Source: Armatimonadia bacterium (GTDB lineage: Bacteria > Armatimonadota > Zipacnadia > Zipacnadales > JABUFB01). From it: a stretch of DNA of 35,056 bases. The stretch's first letter is position 1, and each line of letters starts with the position of its first letter. This document shows positions 9,355 to 18,200 of the stretch, in pieces. Under the pieces are notes generated by a model. That model saw only the letters and a list, made by a program, of their open reading frames with translations. It did no database searches and had not been told where the DNA came from. A program made the translations under genes and the position numbers. The stretch is taken from the NCBI GenBank assembly GCA_039679385.1, contig JBDKVB010000029.1, positions 1 through 35,056 on the forward strand. Reading direction: 5' to 3'.

Positions 9355-12300
9355 ATGCAAGACGGTACGAAGCTAGCGACCGTCGTCCGGTTGAACGGAC
9401 TGCGGGCGCGTATGGAGCAACTCGGGCGCCTTCTCGATGCGCCTAGCACTGGACACACACGCCGCACCCTTCGACAGTGCGCGCGGAGCACGCTCAGACG
9501 CATCCATCCGATGCCTGGCAGTCGGTCACCCGTCGGGCGACGCATTGCAAGGGTACTTGCTTCCCTGGAGACGGCAGGGGAAGGGCCTCCAGACATCGCC
9601 GATGAGTTGAGACTGTGTACTTGTCTTGTGGACGCACTCCTGGTCGAGGGAGGTGCCACGGGGGAGGTCCCTGCGGAGTGCAAGGTCCTGTGGATGCCGG
9701 ACATAGGTGCTGCGGAGCCGCATGCATGGCAAGCCTTCGCCGACATCGTCTGGGCTCTCAGCCAGGAGCCGGATCTGGAGCACGGCATCCAGATTCCTGC
9801 AGCGGGTGATGTACCTGAGTGGGCGCTGCGAGCGCTTCCGCCAAGTTGCCCCGTAAGTCACCGCGGGCGGCACAGAAGTCGCGACTGGCTCGCCGACAGC
9901 ATCAACAGTTGGGACCCAGACGTCGTCGTGACCTTCGGAAGATGCGGTACCGTAGCGAAGCTCGCAGGCCAAGCGGCCAGAGGCTATGGGTGGATAGGTT
10001 TCCACGACAGACACGAAGCGATGCGCGTGCACGGGAGCTTGGCTGGCGGAAGTCGGCCGATGGACGTCATGATCTACCCAGTTTGCCGGCGTGTGCCACT
10101 GCATCCGATACCGGCGGCCGGTGGCACGATGTGGGCAGTCGGGGTGCGTTGGTGGGCCGATATCCTTGGTCAGCCGGCGGTCACCAAGGGCGGCGACGGG
10201 GTGGCCTCCAGGGGCGGCACTGTTGGTTGTATCTACTGGGGCCAGTCGGGCCAGGAGGTCGCGGAGGCCGTACGCCACATGAGACGCCTGCAGACCCGGG
10301 GAGGTGCGTCCGAGCTTCTCCCGCTCGACGATGCTCTTGGCAGAGCATTGCACGGTCTGCTGGAGCAAGGTGACCTGGGCCTGGGGATGACGGTTCTGCC
10401 TCCCCCGCCGGGGAGCGGTACAGAGTGGCGCACCAGCTTGGCAAGCGTTCTCGCTAGCTGGGACAGCGTGGTCTCAGTGGGGCCCCACAGTGACGGGGCA
10501 GCACCCATCAAGTGGGCTGCGGTGGTGGGCACCGCCATCGAGGAAGTGCGCGCCCATGGGGCTGATGGGGACAGATCCCTGACAAAGCCTCGCAGTGGGG
10601 CGTCTCAGCGGAGAGCATCACTGTCGGCTGTGGACGTCTGGCGGTCGACGATCATGCAGGTGTCTGGTGTCACGCCACGGTCGATGCAACGCACACACCC
10701 CGAGGTGCAGGCGGAACCTGCCATGGCTCGCCCGGTTCCAGCAGGGCGACGCGTGCTCGTGATGCGCAAAGTGGGGCTGGGCGACGTGGTGATGAGCAGT
10801 GTTGCAGCGCGTGGCGCCAAAGAGCGGTACCCGGGAGCGCACGTGACTTTCGCCACTTCAGACCGCTATCAAGCGATGGCGTCGCACTTCCCCTACGTCG
10901 ATGCGGTGGCCGACGCGGGGCGCGTGGACGAGCACGACTACGACGCGGCGATGCTATTCGATGACAGGCACCGCTTTGACTTCGCCCCCGGGGAAGGGAG
11001 ACGAGAGCGTCTAGACATCCTCTGTGAACTGGGGGGCGTGGCTCCGTGGGACAGAAAGCCCGTGTATGCTCTGGAGTCCGAGGAAGAGCTTCGGGCGATC
11101 GACTACCTCAGGCAGAGGGGATGGTCCGGCTTCCGCAAGCATGTTGGCGTCGTCCTGTCGGCTGCGGGCCGTGCTCGGAACCGAAGCGTGGAGGCTACGT
11201 CCCAACTCCTTACCGCGATGGGCAAACGGTCAGACCTGCAGCCAGTGCTGCTCGATGTGCGCCGGGATAGGGTCGAGCAACTGAACTGCCCACCGGGTAC
11301 GGTCGACACCTGTGGGGAACTCAGCGTCTGCGAACTGGCGGCCGTCATCTCCCATCTCGACGTGCTGGTTACGCCGGACTCTGGCCCTCTGCACCTGGCG
11401 GCCGCGCTGGACGTCCCCTGCATCGCGTTCTTCAGCGAGGTGCCGGCCGATTGCCGCATAGGCTACTACCCCAACTGCGTAGGGCTGGCTAAGCCCGATC
11501 TCTGCGACCAGTACCCGTGTGGCTACGTTGACGTCTGTCGGGATGCGCGGTGCATCAACGAGGTCCGATGGGGTGACCTTGAGCCCCACCTGAACCGGCT
11601 CCTCGACGTCGAGCGCGTCACAATACGCCATGCGGTTGCGCAACCGGAAGACCAGAGCAGCATCGCCATGCTGGCCAACCAGCTGGCACGCGGGCTGCGC
11701 CAGAACGGGTTGTCCGTCCGGCAGCGTCCCGTGGCTGACCCGCGCTCCGCTGCGTACGGCAACGGGTGTATCGTCGAAGCAGGCGGGAAGCGATTCGCAC
11801 TGCTGACATGCGACAACGACATCGCCTGCGCGGCCTGGACGCGAGAGGTGACGGAGCGCTACGACTACCTTCTGTGCTTCAGCCAGCATGTCTACGACGC
11901 CTATCGTCGAGCGGGCGTCCCCGCCCACAGGCTGCTCCCCTTTCAGCTCGGGCTATCAGACAGGCTTCTGGGGGCGCGTCCGCTGCTCCCTGACGTTCCC
12001 GAGAGTACTTTCGTGTTCTTCTTCAATGGCATCTGCCAGGAGCGCAAGAACGTAGAGGGGCTCGTACACGCCTTCCGGAGGGCCTTCTCCCGCGACGAGG
12101 ATGTGATGCTCGCCGTCAAGAGCAGCCCCAGAGCGTGGGATCGGTGCCAGCAGGTGCTGCGGGCTGCAGACAGCGACCTTAGGGCGACGGAGGGCAGACG
12201 CATTCGGGTGTACTCCCAGCTGTGGACAGTAGAGCAGCTGGCGGGCTGGTATCTTCGAACAGCGCGGCGTGGTGCCTATGTGCATCCGCATCGCGCAGGG

Positions 12301-13677
12301 GGATTCGAGTTGCCCGTTCTGGAGGCCCTCGGCTTCGGCGCCCGCGTGGGGACCACCGGCTGGGGTGGCGTTACGGACTACTGCGACGACCACTTGTTCC
12401 CGTATGAGTTGCGCAGGAGCCAGTTCCAGGTGCCCGACCTCTACCACGCTGGGGGGGCTCACCCCAAGTGGGCCGAACCCGATGGCGCAGATATCGAGCG
12501 CTGGATGCGGTGTGTCTACGAGGAGCCTACCACCCCTGCCTCCCAGCAGAGCACGATGCTACGCGTACGGCGCGACTACTCGTGGCGATCGGCGGCACGC
12601 CGACTTGAGTGGTGGACGCACCACGCCCATCGTCGCTACCTGGTGTTTGGTGGCGCAGGATATGGCAATCTTGGGGACGATGCAATGACACTTGCCTTGG
12701 TGGAGCAACTCGGGCGCGAGCGCTGCGTTGTGAGCTCCTATGCGCCCGTAGAGCAGTTCCCTGAGTGGTTCCATGGGCTGCAGGTGCGGCCTTGGGGGGA
12801 TCGTGGTGCGGCAGCAGTTCCGGCCGAAGGCCTCTTCTCCGACGTGCACACAGTTGCCATCGGGGGGCACGGCTGTCGATGGCCCGACATCCTTGAGGGA
12901 CTCTGCCGGCATGCAGTGGCAGCCCTTGAGCACGGCCTTGATGTTGTGTGGCGTGGTATCGGCATTGACGAACCCGATGGGCACCCCATCGATCGCGACC
13001 TGGTGCGCTACGCCTTCGAGACGGCCCGGTACGTGGGCGTGCGAGACAGCAGGAGCAGGGAGATACTGCATGAGTTGGGTGTCCAGCGCTCGGTGACTAG
13101 AGAACCCGATCTCGCGCTACAGCTCCAGGCGGCCCCGAGCAACCTAGCTGCACCTCTGCTGCGGCCCTTTCTTGAGCCCGAGACCCAGCCCTACGTGGTG
13201 CTGTCGCTGAACTCCATGTACGTGACAGAAGGGAATCTGGGTGAGTGGGCTGCGTGGGTGTCCTCGACCATCCACAGTGGACGTCATGTTCTCTGCGTAC
13301 GCATGTGCCGGCACCTCTGGGACGCACGAGAGGACGACATGCTCGCGGCGGTGGCCCTGCGCCGACGCTGTGGGGGAGAAGCTGGCTTCGACCTTCTCGA
13401 CAGCGCGGTGTCTCCGCAGCTGATGCTGGCCATCATGAGGGGCGCAGACATGGTGGTTGGCATGCGGTACCACTCCTGCGTGTTCGCCCACCGCGTTGGC
13501 ACACCAACCGTAGCGGTGTCCAGACAGGACAAGACACGGCGTTTCTGCACTGAGCATGGGGTTGCATGCCTGGACCCTGACCACATAGCGGCGCTGAGTA
13601 GTGCGTGCAAGAGGGTACTGCAGGACGGAAGGCCAACTCAGGAAAGGGGACTGTGCAGCGGTGACAAACCGGCGTAA
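9355..13677 (+). CDS. Multidomain GT9-GT4-polysaccharide pyruvyl transferase protein
   Basis: A 1440-residue fusion. Residues 1-100 are a helical segment resembling the small protein at 8928. Residues about 100-460 are unrecognised but look alpha/beta. Residues about 465-745 are GT9-like (RVLVMRKVGLGDVVMSS; VTPDSGPLHLAAALDVP; a Cys-rich end). Residues about 765-1090 are GT4-like (FFFNGICQERKNVEGLVHAF; HRAGGFELPVLEALGFG). Residues about 1092-1440 match the polysaccharide pyruvyl transferase (CsaB/WcaK) family: LVFGGAGYGNLGDDAM at the start and MRYHSCVFAHRVGTPTVAVS near the end. The last family either puts pyruvate ketals on sugars or has related roles in envelope polymers. The ATG at 9355 was preferred over an in-frame TTG at 9334. 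It overlaps the next gene by 17 bases. Confidence 0.85.
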   Translation: MQDGTKLATVVRLNGLRARMEQLGRLLDAPSTGHTRRTLRQCARSTLRRIHPMPGSRSPVGRRIARVLASLETAGEGPPDIADELRLCTCLVDALLVEGGATGEVPAECKVLWMPDIGAAEPHAWQAFADIVWALSQEPDLEHGIQIPAAGDVPEWALRALPPSCPVSHRGRHRSRDWLADSINSWDPDVVVTFGRCGTVAKLAGQAARGYGWIGFHDRHEAMRVHGSLAGGSRPMDVMIYPVCRRVPLHPIPAAGGTMWAVGVRWWADILGQPAVTKGGDGVASRGGTVGCIYWGQSGQEVAEAVRHMRRLQTRGGASELLPLDDALGRALHGLLEQGDLGLGMTVLPPPPGSGTEWRTSLASVLASWDSVVSVGPHSDGAAPIKWAAVVGTAIEEVRAHGADGDRSLTKPRSGASQRRASLSAVDVWRSTIMQVSGVTPRSMQRTHPEVQAEPAMARPVPAGRRVLVMRKVGLGDVVMSSVAARGAKERYPGAHVTFATSDRYQAMASHFPYVDAVADAGRVDEHDYDAAMLFDDRHRFDFAPGEGRRERLDILCELGGVAPWDRKPVYALESEEELRAIDYLRQRGWSGFRKHVGVVLSAAGRARNRSVEATSQLLTAMGKRSDLQPVLLDVRRDRVEQLNCPPGTVDTCGELSVCELAAVISHLDVLVTPDSGPLHLAAALDVPCIAFFSEVPADCRIGYYPNCVGLAKPDLCDQYPCGYVDVCRDARCINEVRWGDLEPHLNRLLDVERVTIRHAVAQPEDQSSIAMLANQLARGLRQNGLSVRQRPVADPRSAAYGNGCIVEAGGKRFALLTCDNDIACAAWTREVTERYDYLLCFSQHVYDAYRRAGVPAHRLLPFQLGLSDRLLGARPLLPDVPESTFVFFFNGICQERKNVEGLVHAFRRAFSRDEDVMLAVKSSPRAWDRCQQVLRAADSDLRATEGRRIRVYSQLWTVEQLAGWYLRTARRGAYVHPHRAGGFELPVLEALGFGARVGTTGWGGVTDYCDDHLFPYELRRSQFQVPDLYHAGGAHPKWAEPDGADIERWMRCVYEEPTTPASQQSTMLRVRRDYSWRSAARRLEWWTHHAHRRYLVFGGAGYGNLGDDAMTLALVEQLGRERCVVSSYAPVEQFPEWFHGLQVRPWGDRGAAAVPAEGLFSDVHTVAIGGHGCRWPDILEGLCRHAVAALEHGLDVVWRGIGIDEPDGHPIDRDLVRYAFETARYVGVRDSRSREILHELGVQRSVTREPDLALQLQAAPSNLAAPLLRPFLEPETQPYVVLSLNSMYVTEGNLGEWAAWVSSTIHSGRHVLCVRMCRHLWDAREDDMLAAVALRRRCGGEAGFDLLDSAVSPQLMLAIMRGADMVVGMRYHSCVFAHRVGTPTVAVSRQDKTRRFCTEHGVACLDPDHIAALSSACKRVLQDGRPTQERGLCSGDKPA

Positions 13678-14695
13678 CACGCAGAACAGCGAACTGGTTG
13701 CCGCCAACCATGCGCAGAATGAGGCGGAGATGGCCTCAGGACAAGTCACGATGCAGAGCTACCCCGAGCGGCTGTCATTCTACTGGCGCTCACCGTGTAG
13801 CCTGGACTGCGTGATGTGCGGCAAACATGCTCTTGGATACCCCCTAGACGACGAGAAGCAAGTGCTACGTCTGGCGGAATGGGCGGAGGAGGTGTTTCCG
13901 CACTTGGGGGGACTGTGCCTCTGCCCGTCAGGAGAGCCCTTTGAGTCTGACGTGCTTCTCCAGATCGTGGCGCATGCGTACGCGAATACGCGGATTCTGG
14001 TGGTGAGCAACGGGCAGAGGTTGGCGGGGCAGATACTCGACCAGGTCTTTGAGTACCGCGTAGACCATCTCTCTATCTCGCTGAACGCCGCCCGAGCAGA
14101 GACCTACCAGGCTATCACGGGCGCACCCTTTGAAACGCTGCTCACCAACCTGCGCGAGCTACTGCGGCGGCGCTCAGGGGGCGACGGGAGGCCGCACCTG
14201 GATTACTCGATCGTCGCGATGAACCGTACGGCTCCAGAACTCAGGGACTTCGTGCGTCTGGCGGCTGATCTGGGCGGCGAGCGAGCGATCATCCGCAAGC
14301 TCGGGGTGTCGATCCCAGTAGCCGCATGTCGTCGGAACATACGCTTCGATCCCCGTGTAGAGAACGTTCTCACGGACGAGAGCGTGGGCGAGCGCCTCCT
14401 GGATGACCTATGCGCGGTCGGGGAGAGTGCAGGAATCAGGGTGTCGGCCGACTTCGGACGTGCCTTCACGCGGCCACCGTACCGCTATGGACTGCAGACC
14501 TCGCACGCTCTCGACGCACGTCCTTGGAAGGCCTTGGAGTTGACCAGTTGCGGCGATACCAGATTCGCCTGCGGCAAGCCCGCTGACTTGGGGAACGCGT
14601 GGGAGTTCGAGCGTCTCCACGACCTCTGGAACGGTCCCAAATGGGTGGCAGCGCGCGCGGCAACGGTAGCCCGTCCCGCAGAACCAGCGGCGTGA
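13661..14695 (+). CDS. Radical SAM protein with partial C-terminal Cys set
   Basis: A 344-residue protein with the radical SAM cluster motif CSLDCVMC (C46-x3-C50-x2-C53), a GEP-type SAM-binding segment (PSGEPFES), and a later conserved strand (LSISLNAARAETYQAI). These predict a [4Fe-4S] enzyme that cleaves S-adenosylmethionine to a radical. The C-terminus has SCGDTRFACG and an ERLHDLWNG segment like the SPASM/twitch region of peptide- or sugar-modifying members, but with fewer Cys than a full SPASM set. The GTG at 13661, with AAAGGGGA upstream, gives a 17-base overlap with the previous gene. An ATG near 13730 is the alternative. In this cluster a modification of the glycan or its protein acceptor is possible; the substrate is not known. 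Confidence 0.87.
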   Translation: MTNRRNTQNSELVAANHAQNEAEMASGQVTMQSYPERLSFYWRSPCSLDCVMCGKHALGYPLDDEKQVLRLAEWAEEVFPHLGGLCLCPSGEPFESDVLLQIVAHAYANTRILVVSNGQRLAGQILDQVFEYRVDHLSISLNAARAETYQAITGAPFETLLTNLRELLRRRSGGDGRPHLDYSIVAMNRTAPELRDFVRLAADLGGERAIIRKLGVSIPVAACRRNIRFDPRVENVLTDESVGERLLDDLCAVGESAGIRVSADFGRAFTRPPYRYGLQTSHALDARPWKALELTSCGDTRFACGKPADLGNAWEFERLHDLWNGPKWVAARAATVARPAEPAA

Positions 14696-14896
14696 CATGT
14701 CCCGTCCGGGCCCCGAGTGAGGGGGCGCGTGTGTGGCCGCGGCCTGCTGCCTCATCCACTATCGGGCGGGACGCGACTTCAGCACCCCGTGCGCTCTGCA
14801 GCGTGACCTGGGCACCCTCCTGCTGGTGCGCACCAGCCTCACCCCACCCAACCTGCCCACAATCTAGCCTCCGATCGCTTTCCCTACATGGCAAGA

Positions 14897-14939
14897 GGCC
14901 GCCGCCTGAGCACCACACGCACCCGCTCAGGCGGCGGCC
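14897..14939. terminator. Perfect 15-bp hairpin between convergent genes
   Basis: Two perfect 15-base GC-rich arms (GGCCGCCGCCTGAGC and its complement) flank a 13-base loop. It lies in the 318-base space between the end of the radical SAM gene and the end of the minus-strand HTH frame, so it can serve both directions. Only CCTTTCCC follows on the plus strand and TCTTG on the minus strand, so the U-tract is weak. I see no gene in 14696-15013. The hairpin also marks the left edge of the minus-strand island. Confidence 0.65.
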
Positions 14940-15013
14940 CCTTTCCCATCGCCCACAGCCTTCCTCGCACGCGCCATCCCACCACAGCCGAGGTAGCTAC
15001 ATCGACCGCCTCT

Positions 15014-15205
15014 TCACTCTATCAGCCCCAGGTCTGCTGCCCTGGCGACGGCTTCCGCGGTGGAGGCTGCGCCCAGTCGGTCGCGGCAGTTCCTGAGGTG
15101 TACGTAGACCGTGGTTCCGGAGATGCCAAGCTGTTCTGCTGCCTGTCGCGGGGACTTCCCCTTGCTAAGCATCGCCAGCAGAGACGCCTGGGCCGCCGTC
15201 AGCAA
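15014..15205 (-). CDS. Small LuxR-type helix-turn-helix protein or frame
   Basis: A 63-residue frame with a complete LuxR/sigma-region-4-type DNA-binding domain: LTAAQASLLAMLSKGKS, AAEQLGISGTTVYVHL and CRDRLGAAS. Such domains bind DNA as the output part of response regulators and of MalT-like STAND regulators. The start is uncertain. The only usual start codon is TTG at 15205, with no good ribosome site and inside the first helix region. A CTG at 15256, seven bases after GAGG, would add a basic tail (RRRKRK), giving 80 residues. The frame is open upstream to a stop at 15310, overlapping the end of the nuclease-STAND gene. It may be made by coupled re-initiation or by a frameshift from that gene. 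Confidence 0.6.
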   Translation of the reverse strand: MLTAAQASLLAMLSKGKSPRQAAEQLGISGTTVYVHLRNCRDRLGAASTAEAVARAADLGLIE

Positions 15206-15258
15206 GGGCTTGCCCGGGACCGTTTTCCGCTTGCGCCGGCGTCCGGTCAGGGGCAGCG

Positions 15259-18200
15259 CTAGACCTCGTCCTCTGCGTCCTCCTGCCGGGCCGCGTCGAG
15301 GCGCGCCCTAAGGTGACAGCGTACTTGCGCGGCCCAGCTCTGAATGGCCGGTGCTGCCTCGGTACACCATTCCTCCACGACCCGCAGCTTGCCCTCATAG
15401 AACTCAGAGAGCGGACCGCCGAAGACACCCGACACAAAGTTGGCCTCAAGAGCATCGCCAACGCACTCCGGACCGAAGCGCAGCAACAGCGCGCGTGCCG
15501 GGTCAATCAGGGGGCCGTCCCCGACCGGTGCGACCGAAGCTGCAACCCCCGGACCGTCCGGCAGGTTCGCCTCAGCCCACGCTACGAGCCTATCGGCGCC
15601 AACATATTCCCCATACCACCCACGCAGGGACAGCAACAGGCGCAAGGATCTCTCCTCGGGCGCCAGACGGCGTGCGACGGCTTCCCAGACCTGCCCTGAT
15701 TCGGCCTGGGTAGCTGCGATCAGGGCCGCGCAGACCGGGTTCTCCCTGTACAGGTCAACATCACCATCGGTAGCGACCGTCATGCAGGCAGAAGCGACTC
15801 GCGATGGGTCGAGTGGGACCAGCCTCTTGGCGACCTCACCCCAGTAGAACTCACTCATGGTGCTCTTGCCTGCCTGCGCGGAGGCACGCTCCAGAGCCGT
15901 CCAGACGACCTTCTCAGCCTGTGAGACGTCGAAGTCGCCCTTGTGGAGAGCATGGGTGAGCAGCTCGAGAGCGGCATTGGCAGCTGGCGGCTCAACCTGC
16001 AGAAGCACCTCAGCGATCAGAGCCACCAAGAGGGGCTGGGGCGTGTCGAGGGCCCAAGCAGGAGGCAGGAAGCGTCCCTCTCGCACCAGCAGACGCCCCT
16101 GCTCCCGCATCCGGATCAGACGGAGAAGAGCGCGCTCGGTCAGACCAAAGGCGGTAAGCACGTCGAGGAGTGCGTCGTCGGGCATCTCACGATCAACGGC
16201 CCACTCATCCATCTTGTCCTCAAGCCAGTCCAGGCCTCGCCGGTTCGCGACACCGCGCAGGTAGCCAGAGGCAAAGCGGATTGCCCGCGCCCCATTGACT
16301 TCGCCGCGCGCCACAGGCAACCAGACCAAAGAAGTGTCGCGTTCACCTATCAGTACCCCCAGGGGCTCTGCCTGGACGGCCTCAAGTGATGCCAACCAGT
16401 CAAGGTCAAGTTGGTCAGGATGCCCCATGGCTTCGTCGGCAAGCTGGGCCAGTTGCTGCTGAATGTGCTCCCGGCCCTCTTGTGACGACATCTCATGGTA
16501 GCTCGAAGGGCCTGTCCATCGTCGGATTCTCTCTGCGAAGGTCGAGCCCTGCAACCGCTCAGACAGCGCTTCAAGGAGCTCCGCAAGGTCAGTAGGCATC
16601 TCCCTTCGGTCGTGTTGCAGCAGTCGCGAGATCTCGTCGCGCAGACGCGCTCTATCGCGCTCATCATCGAGGCGGTGCCGTTCCAGACGGTCGACGACGT
16701 CTCCACTGAGGCCCATGCGAGCGAGGCCAGCCCAGCTATCCAGCAGTACCTCGGTGGCTGCCCTCTGCACCTCTGGGTTCTGGTCATCGATCGCTGTGTC
16801 GAGGATCACCAGGGCTGATCGCCGCGCTTCCCATTCCTCGCTCCAGCTTTCAGGCCGCCACCTCGGTGGCACGGACATCCCTCCCTGAACTTCACCGGAG
16901 ACGTCGCCAACTTCATGCGTCTGGAGGGCAGCCGCCACGGCACGCACCGCCAGTAGCCGCGACGGCACTGATCCTCCTAGGGCCTCTCGTAGCAGAGCGT
17001 GTCGATCAACCGCGCGGACAGATGTGCCCCCAAGGTGCGTCAAGAAAAGCGATGTCCAGGCACCAGATGCGTTGTTGTCCCACACCTCGTTCTCGGCCTC
17101 TGCGAGCCGGAGCAACAGGCCTGCAGCCGTGAAGAACACCTCCGGATGCCAGGCGGCGCACTGCAGCGCATGGACAACCTGGCGGCGCCCCTGGGTGAAC
17201 TGGAGGAGTTGGTCGCGAGGAACGTGCTCTAGTACCCGCTGCAGAGCACTGACGCCCTCTACCGGGTGCAGTTGTACGAGAACCTGGACTATCTGGGCCA
17301 GTTCGGGGTCCGAGAGCGCTGCCAGGTTCCGGAACGGTCCACTTGGGCCAAGCAGTTGCCTCGTGAAGGCTTCCGCCACCCCCTCGGAGCCCATATCGAG
17401 CACCCTCTGAAGGAGGGACAGGCGGCTCTCGGGAGTGGGCAGGCGCTGCAGCAGTTCCGGTACCTCGTCGCTGCGGCGCGTCCAGACTTCGTTGGCAAGC
17501 CATACGGCCAGCAGTCGTGGCGTCACATACCGGTACCGTCCTGCATCCGCAACAAAGGGCCGGCTGTTCGGGTTGTGAGGTGCGTCCAGCAGGGCATGGA
17601 GGTCAATTCCCATGAAGCAGGCCAGAACTCTGCCCTCCTCAGCGACGTCGCCGCGGACGCCGACCCTCTGCAGGAGCGATAGCGCCTCCACCGCCCTCCT
17701 GTCCTCACGGTCGGGGATGAGAGCAGCGAGCGGGTCCTGGATGTCCTGCACTCGTGCCAGTTCGCTGGCCGAACGCGCCTGGTTGCCCAGGCGCCGGATT
17801 GCCCTCGCCAGGTTGACAGCCAGCTTGACGTAGCCCCCAGACAGATGTATGACCCGCTCCCGTCCAGAGGGAGCCAGATCACGGAAGCTCTCTGACAGCA
17901 GCTTCCGCATCGCGTCGTCGGCTAGCAGCGTGAGGGTGAGCAGACCCGGCGGATTGGCAGTCGTATACATCGATGTGGGGTCGGTCCCGATCGTGAGAAC
18001 CTTCAGGCGTTCGGGAGTGCTGCTCACGTAGAGAGCCATGTTCTGCATCGTGTGCTGGTCGCACTCGTCCACCACCAGGGCCAGGGTAGCCGACCGATGC
18101 GCACGCACCCATTGCAGAATGTCGCCCAGACCTGCAGCTCCGGGGTTCGGACAGTAGAGCACCCGCTCCTCCCACACAGACCCGAGGACGGCCTCCATCG

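Noticed and set aside
14696-14896. Possible gene after the radical SAM gene
   Set aside because: Frames here are Pro/Arg/Ser-rich shadows with no ribosome site or known motif.
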